NCBI GenBank assembly: GCA_009649835.1
Contig: PYCK01000051.1
Coordinates: 1-11,004 of the forward strand
DNA: 11,004 nt
Reading direction: 5' to 3'
From: Candidatus Methanocomedens sp.
GTDB taxonomy: Archaea > Halobacteriota > Methanosarcinia > Methanosarcinales > Methanocomedenaceae
In this document: piece after piece, positions 6,116 to 11,004 of the stretch
Layout of the letters: the number at the start of each line of letters is the position of its first letter
Numbering within the stretch: position 1 is the stretch's first letter
Translations under genes and position numbers: made by a program
The notes under the pieces: model-generated
Databases searched by the model: none
Told to the model about the DNA's origin: nothing
The model's input: the letters and a program-made list of their open reading frames with translations, nothing else

Positions 6116-6565
6116 TCATTCACCTCCCTTTCCAAGTCCTTCCAGGAAATCATGTATCATATGCACAAATGCCTTTGCATCCTCTTCGTTGCCGGGATAA
6201 TCCAGTTCCAGTATGGGTATGTCCTTTGTCCTGACCAAAAAGTTGACAAGTTCATTGGTGCGGGCGCAGCCCATACATCCGAAGGATATGTCTGGCTCCG
6301 CGACAATAACGGCTGCCTCAGCCTCCTCAAGCAATGGACCCAGCAGCGCCATCCTGCCCCTTACACCGGAAGGTACTTCAACGGCAGCATATTTCAGTCC
6401 GATCTTCGGGTCTTCAGGTGTAATATTAATAGGCGGCGAATCCAATCCTGCCGTACGGATCTTTTTCCCGACCTCCCGCATTACAGCAAGAGGTTCATGA
6501 CCGAACCTGTCTATAAGGTCTGATAGAATCAGACTATTGCTGGGGTAAATAAAAACCTTAACCAT
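6116..6565 (-). CDS. mmp5: Methanogenesis marker protein 5
   Basis: A 149-residue soluble protein of the Mmp5 family, which is restricted to MCR-containing archaea and has no proven function. It opens MVKVFIYPSNSLILSDL and carries a conserved FGCMGCARTNEL segment with C97 and C100, a possible metal or cluster site. The middle, YAAVEVPSGVRGRMALLGPL (59-78), has alternating hydrophobic strands. The frame opens at 6604, but the ATG at 6565 fits the family start and has GAGGT seven bases upstream, overlapping the mmp6 stop. The stop falls two bases before the mmp15 ATG, so translation of the pair is almost certainly coupled. Being next to the activase-like Mmp15 suggests the two act together. Confidence 0.91.
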   Translation of the reverse strand: MVKVFIYPSNSLILSDLIDRFGHEPLAVMREVGKKIRTAGLDSPPINITPEDPKIGLKYAAVEVPSGVRGRMALLGPLLEEAEAAVIVAEPDISFGCMGCARTNELVNFLVRTKDIPILELDYPGNEEDAKAFVHMIHDFLEGLGKGGE

Positions 6566-6575
6566 CTTGATAACC

Positions 6576-7019
6576 TCATTTGGACTGTGCAACCTCTTTT
6601 TCAATAATGTCTTTGAATGTTTCTATGTGTATTGGCAAAGACCGGGTCATTTTCGTTCCCTTGCCCTCCCCTCTCTCGATCTCTTCAAGTGCTGATGTGA
6701 TATATGGCAAAAACGGAAATTCAAGCTCGTGCTGGTGGAACCCGGGTTTGGGTCCACCTCCCCGCCCGGCCCTGCACCGGTGCGGATCGCCCGGCGGCAC
6801 ACCCCTTTCCTTAATGAATATCCGGTTGGGGTCAAGAGTCCGCATCTCTCTTGCAACTTCATCTACTACAGACCTTTCTCCCTCGATAATAAGACCAAAA
6901 CAAGTCTCTTTTACCGTGATATCGGCCTTGCTTTCATATATCCTGATAACAAGATCGCTGGGAAGGGTAAAGGTGGAGTGCAGGACTATCATCTTGCTTA
7001 TAATATCATCATCGTTCAT
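6576..7019 (-). CDS. mmp6: Methanogenesis marker protein 6
   Basis: A 147-residue protein of the Mmp6 family, a conserved companion of mmp5, mmp15, mmp17, mmp7 and mmp3 with no established biochemical role. The N-terminal part (10-70) is an alpha/beta stretch. A basic, glycine-rich block GDPHRCRAGRGGGPKPGFH (77-95) is followed by ELEFPFLPYITSALEE (98-113). C40 and C82 are its only cysteines. The basic glycine loop could bind a nucleotide or an acidic partner; this is inference. The start ATG overlaps the mmp3 stop by 11 bp and has GGAGGT (7033-7028) eight bases upstream. Confidence 0.91.
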   Translation of the reverse strand: MNDDDIISKMIVLHSTFTLPSDLVIRIYESKADITVKETCFGLIIEGERSVVDEVAREMRTLDPNRIFIKERGVPPGDPHRCRAGRGGGPKPGFHQHELEFPFLPYITSALEEIERGEGKGTKMTRSLPIHIETFKDIIEKEVAQSK

Positions 7020-8559
7020 CCTTTTCTACCTCCGTGACATACATCACATCTCCCTGTTTGACCCCATCCAGTTTTTCAATATCCCGGACAATTCCGATTA
7101 TATTAGTAGCGTGGAACTTCTCGCCAGTGGGACCATACCGGTTATCGTCCACGGATTTTGTACCGATCAGACCGTACTGATTGGACGCCTGGTTGGTCAC
7201 GCCAACTTCACCGGATAAGACCACATCCTTTGGAGTATTTTCAGGCATGATCTCCTTGTATCCCTCTACCCGTTTGATTGTCTTGAAAATAGAAGTATTC
7301 TCATATGTGAAATGTACAGGCAAAGGTGCTATCGGACGATCCTTCAGCCTGAGTGCATGTTGGAAATATTCAATGGTGATCGGTGCTTTATCCTGATAAA
7401 AATTGATGTGTAACAATTGTTTGGGTGGAATACATAACAAAGAAACTTTTTTCGCTTCAATAATTTGCATTGTGGTAAATGGCAGTTGTTCAACAACAAT
7501 GGCATCCTCGGCTATATAACCATCAAATGTGACCTCAAGTCCTTTTTGATCTGCAAATGCTTTTGCCTCATCGATCGTCATGCCCTGGAACATGATCCTT
7601 TCAGGCGAGACCCTTACTTCCAGTTTGTTCCCTTTTTCTGCCAGCTTGATAAGCTGGATCCCCTTATTGACGTTTCCCACGATCGAATGCACCATACTGC
7701 TGGTCCGGTCATCCTTATAAATAAAAACACGTCCCAATCCCGAACCCTTGTTTCGCACTGCAACAGCACCTTCCGACCTGGAATCCAGGGACTCGAAAGG
7801 ACAATCTTCACCATTTAAGAGGTTGTCAACTACGTAGGAACTGGAGATGTCGTCCACTTTTAATATCCCGTCACCTATCAGTCCAAGGAAATGTTCAGCA
7901 CCATAAGGTGCATCCTTCCTGAGTTCCACTGAAAGGTAGGTGAATATCTTCATCCCATTTTCGAGAGGTGTATTCATGTCAGTGGTGTTGATCTTATCAG
8001 TCAGCGTTTCCCACCGTATAACGGGCTCTATCTTGTTGATCGTGTCCCCTTGTTCCAGTTTCGCAATGATATTCTTGCCGCTTATAACCCTTGCAAAGAC
8101 ACCCCCGTCAGCTGGTGAACCATGGGATGCAGTATGACGGTTCTTTGATATCACCACATACGTGTTCTTTGCATCATAACCCCCGGCCCCGAATACCAGG
8201 TCATATCTCTGGTAATCAAAGGTTCCCCTGTCCGGTGTGATATTGGTGGGAATGGGGCCAAAAGCCAGTGCATCGATAGTGGCCCAGTGGGCACGTAATT
8301 GTTTTCCTACAATTTGACTAAGCCAGGTGGAGACCAGTTCGGGTTTTTCAGGATCTACCTCTATCTTGAACTCGCCTTTGTTTGTCTGGACACTGTACTC
8401 GGTGGTCTGTTCCTCTTTCTCTTCGTCACCTTTTACAATGCCTGTCGTTGTCCCGCTAATGCAGGAAGTTTGTGTTTTAGTAAGAAGATCGCCAAGAGAT
8501 GCCCCTTCTTCTATTTCAACAGGGACCTCGTTCAGTTCTACAGTGATGGTGCTTGTCAA
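7009..8559 (-). CDS. mmp3: Methanogenesis marker protein 3 (MCR activation, cyclophilin-like region)
   Basis: A 516-residue soluble protein of the Mmp3 family, reported in the MCR activation complex. The first 30 residues (ITVELNEVPVEIEEGASLGDLL) look like a beta-grasp start. A region around 111-181 (DRGTFDYQRYDLVFGAGGYD, then NRHTASHGSPADGGVFARV) resembles the cyclophilin-type peptidyl-prolyl isomerase fold assigned to this family. The C-terminal segment QYGLIGTKSVDDNRYGPTGE (461-480) is a strong family signature. Cysteines are at 33, 253 and 376. The start codon is TTG (8559-8557). GGAGG (8571-8567) lies seven bases upstream, and no in-frame ATG or GTG occurs close by. It is the first gene of the six-gene cluster and overlaps mmp6 by 11 bp. 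Confidence 0.92.
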   Translation of the reverse strand: MTSTITVELNEVPVEIEEGASLGDLLTKTQTSCISGTTTGIVKGDEEKEEQTTEYSVQTNKGEFKIEVDPEKPELVSTWLSQIVGKQLRAHWATIDALAFGPIPTNITPDRGTFDYQRYDLVFGAGGYDAKNTYVVISKNRHTASHGSPADGGVFARVISGKNIIAKLEQGDTINKIEPVIRWETLTDKINTTDMNTPLENGMKIFTYLSVELRKDAPYGAEHFLGLIGDGILKVDDISSSYVVDNLLNGEDCPFESLDSRSEGAVAVRNKGSGLGRVFIYKDDRTSSMVHSIVGNVNKGIQLIKLAEKGNKLEVRVSPERIMFQGMTIDEAKAFADQKGLEVTFDGYIAEDAIVVEQLPFTTMQIIEAKKVSLLCIPPKQLLHINFYQDKAPITIEYFQHALRLKDRPIAPLPVHFTYENTSIFKTIKRVEGYKEIMPENTPKDVVLSGEVGVTNQASNQYGLIGTKSVDDNRYGPTGEKFHATNIIGIVRDIEKLDGVKQGDVMYVTEVEKDER

Positions 8560-8584
8560 TAACCTTCCTCCATGTGAGACAGCT

Positions 8585-8612
8585 AATGTATAATGCTAAT
8601 ATACAATAATAT
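8585..8612 (-). promoter_or_regulatory. Probable promoter region of the mmp3-mmp7 cluster
   Basis: The 124-bp gap between atwA and mmp3 is AT-rich here. On the minus strand it reads CATATTATTGTATATTAGC followed by ATTATACATTAG, giving two TATA-like elements 27-50 bp before the TTG start. Either would give a short leader carrying the GGAGG site. The exact element cannot be decided by eye. Confidence 0.35.
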
Positions 8613-8623
8613 GTAATGCCACT

Positions 8624-8648
8624 GGGTAATGCTACAGGAGAATTACCC
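8624..8648. terminator. Hairpin between atwA and mmp3
   Basis: A perfect 7-bp inverted repeat GGGTAAT/ATTACCC (8624-8630 and 8642-8648) with an 11-base loop lies 36 bp past the atwA stop codon. There is no T run right after it on the minus strand, so it is a weak candidate for a terminator. An operator for the mmp3 promoter, or an RNA-processing or stability hairpin, is as likely. Confidence 0.3.
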
Positions 8649-8683
8649 GGATTACCAATATTATTTGTATTTGTGTGAACAAA

Positions 8684-10306
8684 CTATAATTCTTTCGATA
8701 TACCTTCAAGTGCCTCGTCTCTTTCATCTCTTGTCAGATGGCTTAGCACCTCTGAAGTTTCACCGATATCTACTATCTTACCAAGTCTCATAAGTGCTGC
8801 CCTGTCGCATACCTCGGCAACGAAATCCATATCATGGGATACAATAACAAAAGTCTCACCCAGTGTTTCCCTTGCGTGTAAAATAGATTTGGAAACCTCG
8901 ATCTTTGTAATAGGATCCATGGTACCAGTGGGTTCATCAAATACCAGTATCCTGGGCTCCTTCATTAATACTTGTGCCATCGCTACCCTGTGATTCTCAC
9001 CTTCACTGAGTTCGTCAGGCATTTTTTGCAGTATGTCTGTGGCTTTTTTCTCAGAAAACCCTGCAGTCATCAGGGTTTGGATAGCCTTGCGTTCTCCAAG
9101 TTCGTGTGGCAGTTCCAGACCAATTGACTCGGTCAGGTTATCCACTACGTTCCTGTGGGGATACAGGCTGTATTCCTGGTGAAGCATACCAACATATTTA
9201 GTGGCCCTTCCCTTACCATTTGGACCCAATTGAGTCATATCTATCCAATCATCTCCTATCTTGATGTGTATATCACCGGTTGTGGGTTGTAACAGACCTG
9301 TAATTATCTTGGATGTAGTAGTCTTGCCTGCGCCGCTTACTCCGATCAGGCCGAAAATCTCCCCTTCCCTTACATCAAATTCGATATCATTAACAGCATT
9401 GACTACACCTCTATCAAGTGAGAAATATTTCATCTTAAGGCCTTTAGCCTTGATAATTAAATCCCCCACAGTGTAATCATGTTTCTCAATTACAGAGGCT
9501 TCTTTCATGAATGTGGAACAAACCTCTTTCGGATCTCCCTGGGCTACAATCTCCCCATCTTCTAAGAGTATTGCCTTGTCTGACAGCTCTTCAATAACCT
9601 GGGGCCAGTGTGAAGTAATGACAAGGGACATGTTATACTGTTTCACAGAGTTCATTATACTATTATGGACAAGTTCGGCTGTTTTCGGGTCAAGTGTACC
9701 TGTAGGTTCATCGGCCAGCAGCATCATGGGATCCTTGACAAGCTGTCTTGCCAGTACTACCCGCTGTTTTTCACCACCGCTCAACTCCCTGGCAATATGC
9801 ATCATGCGGTGAGACAGGTTGACCTGATCCAGCAGGTCGGCAGCTTTATGAATAGCAGTAGGCCCTTTTTCCCCGATCTCGTTAAGTGCATTCATCACGT
9901 TTACTATGACCCTGTCATCGCCGTACAGTGCAAATGTACGCTGCAGCATAATAGCAAGCCGCCGGGATATGTCTCTTCTGACGGGATCGTGGATGGGAAG
10001 TGATACAAAATCTGCAACCGTTTCTTTCAGTTCAGTACCACATTTTTTGCAGGATTTGCCTGCATGACTTGCGGGTTCGATCTGGCCGCAGGATTCACAC
10101 CGGGCTACATGGTATAGTAGCTGTCCCGAGATACGGTCGAATTTTTCCACACCTCTCAGGACATGCATCAGGATTGATTTCCCTGATCCGCTTTTTCCAA
10201 GTACTCCAATAGCTTCACCTTCATTGATCGTCAGATTTATATTTTTCAATACATCAACATCATCAAAGCCTACAGATAAGTTTTTAATTTCAATGAAAAC
10301 TGACAT
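8684..10306 (-). CDS. atwA: Methyl-coenzyme M reductase system component A2 (AtwA)
   Basis: A 540-residue soluble protein with two ABC-type ATPase domains and no membrane segment, the length and layout of component A2. Domain 1: Walker A GKSGSGKS (37-44), signature LSGGEKQR (175-182), Walker B MLLADEPTGTLD (195-206), switch H233. Domain 2: Walker A GVSGAGKTT (322-330), variant signature LSEGENHR (433-440), Walker B RILVFDEPTGTMD (452-464), switch H491. Between the Walker A and signature of domain 1 lies a Cys4 insert, CESC (70-73) and CKKC (86-89), a likely zinc or Fe-S knuckle. A2 binds ATP and is needed to reduce the F430 nickel of MCR to the active Ni(I) state. AGGAG (10317-10313) lies six bases before the ATG. 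Two TATA-like boxes lie upstream. It is probably transcribed separately from the mmp genes, which follow after 124 bp. Confidence 0.95.
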   Translation of the reverse strand: MSVFIEIKNLSVGFDDVDVLKNINLTINEGEAIGVLGKSGSGKSILMHVLRGVEKFDRISGQLLYHVARCESCGQIEPASHAGKSCKKCGTELKETVADFVSLPIHDPVRRDISRRLAIMLQRTFALYGDDRVIVNVMNALNEIGEKGPTAIHKAADLLDQVNLSHRMMHIARELSGGEKQRVVLARQLVKDPMMLLADEPTGTLDPKTAELVHNSIMNSVKQYNMSLVITSHWPQVIEELSDKAILLEDGEIVAQGDPKEVCSTFMKEASVIEKHDYTVGDLIIKAKGLKMKYFSLDRGVVNAVNDIEFDVREGEIFGLIGVSGAGKTTTSKIITGLLQPTTGDIHIKIGDDWIDMTQLGPNGKGRATKYVGMLHQEYSLYPHRNVVDNLTESIGLELPHELGERKAIQTLMTAGFSEKKATDILQKMPDELSEGENHRVAMAQVLMKEPRILVFDEPTGTMDPITKIEVSKSILHARETLGETFVIVSHDMDFVAEVCDRAALMRLGKIVDIGETSEVLSHLTRDERDEALEGISKEL

Positions 10307-10387
10307 TTATCTCTCCTCTTGCATAATTTTATTAGTATGGTTATTTAGCCAAATAATATTACATATCCTGGACACAACCGCAATACA

Positions 10388-10424
10388 TTATATACTTATC
10401 ACTGGTGATTCTTTAGTATATAAA
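10388..10424 (-). promoter_or_regulatory. Two TATA-like boxes upstream of atwA
   Basis: The minus strand has GCATTTATATACT (TATA element at 10424-10417), close to the methanogen consensus, and AAGTATATAATG (10397-10388) about 27 bp nearer the gene. They would give leaders of about 85 and 58 nt. The remaining AT-rich spacer between gatE and atwA shows no other gene. Confidence 0.45.
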
Positions 10425-10445
10425 TGCATATATTCGTGATACTAC

Positions 10446-10460
10446 ATTGATACAATCAAT
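10446..10460. promoter_or_regulatory. Candidate operator palindrome upstream of atwA
   Basis: ATTGAT-ACA-ATCAAT is a perfect 6-bp inverted repeat with a 3-base centre, placed about 22 bp upstream of the distal TATA-like box. That is a plausible position for a transcription regulator. In such AT-rich DNA a short palindrome may arise by chance. Confidence 0.25.
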
Positions 10461-10530
10461 ACATAAATATAACGATAATACATTAAAGTGAAAAATTTAG
10501 CAATGAAATGTAATGTATATTAGATGGAAA

Positions 10531-11004
10531 TTATTTTATTGAGTTGAGCCGTGCTTCAATCTTCTCTTTGAGAAGGGCGCTGAGGACTTTCCCGTCCACA
10601 CTGCCCCTGAATTCCTTCATGACCTCTCCCATCAGCGGCCCGACAGCACCAAGACCTCTTTCTTTTACAAAATCAATCCGTTGATCTATGATATTTTCCA
10701 CTGTGAGCTCAATGTCTTCAATGCGTTTTTGTCCTAAACCCATATTTTTAGCAATATCTTCTACATCCATTTTTGGGTGTTGTGCAATCCCGATTAACAG
10801 ATCAGGTATTACTTCTTTAGCAGCACCGCCAGAAACGAATAATTTGAAAACATCGAAATAATGATGAGGCTCTACTTTATCTATATCAAATTCATGAGTC
10901 AATTCGCTTTCCTGTCTAAGGCTTTCCCGTCTGAGTTTGGTAAGAGTATTCACTAATGTACTTGCAACCAGTGTTGGATCAATACCTGGCACTTCTGCAA
11001 TAAT
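10531..11004 (-). CDS. gatE: Glu-tRNA(Gln) amidotransferase subunit E, C-terminal part (5' end outside window)
   Basis: The last 157 codons of a longer ORF that is open to the window edge. The methionine-like start seen near 10992 is only an internal GTG. The segment matches the helical GatB/YqeY-type tail of archaeal GatE, with a KKxGLG-like turn (MGLGQKRIEDIE), RGLGAVGPLMGEVMKEFRG and the terminal VDGKVLSALLKEKIEARL, typical of the tRNA-binding tail domain. GatDE converts mischarged Glu-tRNA(Gln) into Gln-tRNA(Gln) in archaea lacking glutaminyl-tRNA synthetase. Full GatE proteins are roughly 600 or more residues, so about a quarter is present. GatB shares this tail and is the alternative, but the sequence looks more like GatE. 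A short T5 tract (10495-10491) downstream may end the transcript. Confidence 0.82.
   Translation of the reverse strand: MIAEVPGIDPTLVASTLVNTLTKLRRESLRQESELTHEFDIDKVEPHHYFDVFKLFVSGGAAKEVIPDLLIGIAQHPKMDVEDIAKNMGLGQKRIEDIELTVENIIDQRIDFVKERGLGAVGPLMGEVMKEFRGSVDGKVLSALLKEKIEARLNSIK

Noticed and set aside
6115..6153. Thirteen-residue N-terminal extension of Mmp15
   Set aside because: It lies inside the mmp5 coding region, and the ATG at 6114 has a perfect ribosome-binding site.
6566..6604. Thirteen-residue N-terminal extension of Mmp5
   Set aside because: It overlaps the end of mmp6. The ATG at 6565 matches the family start and has GAGGT upstream.
5492..7218. Long plus-strand ORFs opposite mmp15, mmp5 and mmp6
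   Set aside because: They have no recognisable domain, no ribosome-binding context, and lie fully opposite conserved marker genes.
10224..10439. 71-codon plus-strand ORF overlapping the atwA start and spacer
   Set aside because: Low-complexity hydrophobic AT-rich translation, overlapping the atwA start and promoter; no support for coding.

Overview
The window reads as chromosomal DNA of a methanogenic or methane-oxidising archaeon. The set of methanogenesis marker genes (mmp3, 6, 5, 15, 17, 7), the MCR activation protein A2 (atwA), a methanofuran kinase (mfnE), archaeal EF-1beta and the archaea-only amidotransferase subunit GatE supports this. The long dispersed-type inverted repeats and moderate GC fit the Methanosarcinales or an ANME-2-like lineage, but that placement is inference. 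Every recognised gene lies on the minus strand, so transcription runs from high to low coordinates.

In transcription order: the 3' end of gatE (11004-10531); a 224-bp AT-rich spacer with two TATA-like boxes; atwA (10306-8684); a 124-bp spacer with a hairpin and TATA-like sequence; a tight, partly overlapping cluster mmp3-mmp6-mmp5-mmp15-mmp17-mmp7 (8559-3327), ending at a T7 tract; mfnE with its own TATA box (3238-2591); a 55-residue zinc-ribbon gene coupled to the EF-1beta gene (2542-2098); about 540 bp of non-coding DNA holding tRNA-Ala(CGC) between two unrelated inverted-repeat elements; and a 518-codon gene truncated by the window edge, encoding a zinc ribbon, PUA domain and PAPS-reductase-like PP-loop enzyme (1554-1).

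The centre is an almost complete kit for activating methyl-coenzyme M reductase (MCR), whose nickel cofactor F430 works only as Ni(I). AtwA is the ATP-binding component. Mmp3, Mmp7 and Mmp17 are known partners in the activation complex with McrC, which is not encoded here. Mmp15 is an ATPase of the 2-hydroxyacyl-CoA dehydratase activase type, suited to ATP-driven low-potential electron transfer. Mmp5 and Mmp6 are small conserved partners of unknown function. MfnE supplies the C1 carrier methanofuran. The flanking genes serve translation.

The least ordinary parts are the PUA/PP-loop fusion gene, which is visibly more GC-rich than the rest and probably has a leaderless mRNA, and the repeat-rich spacer next to it.
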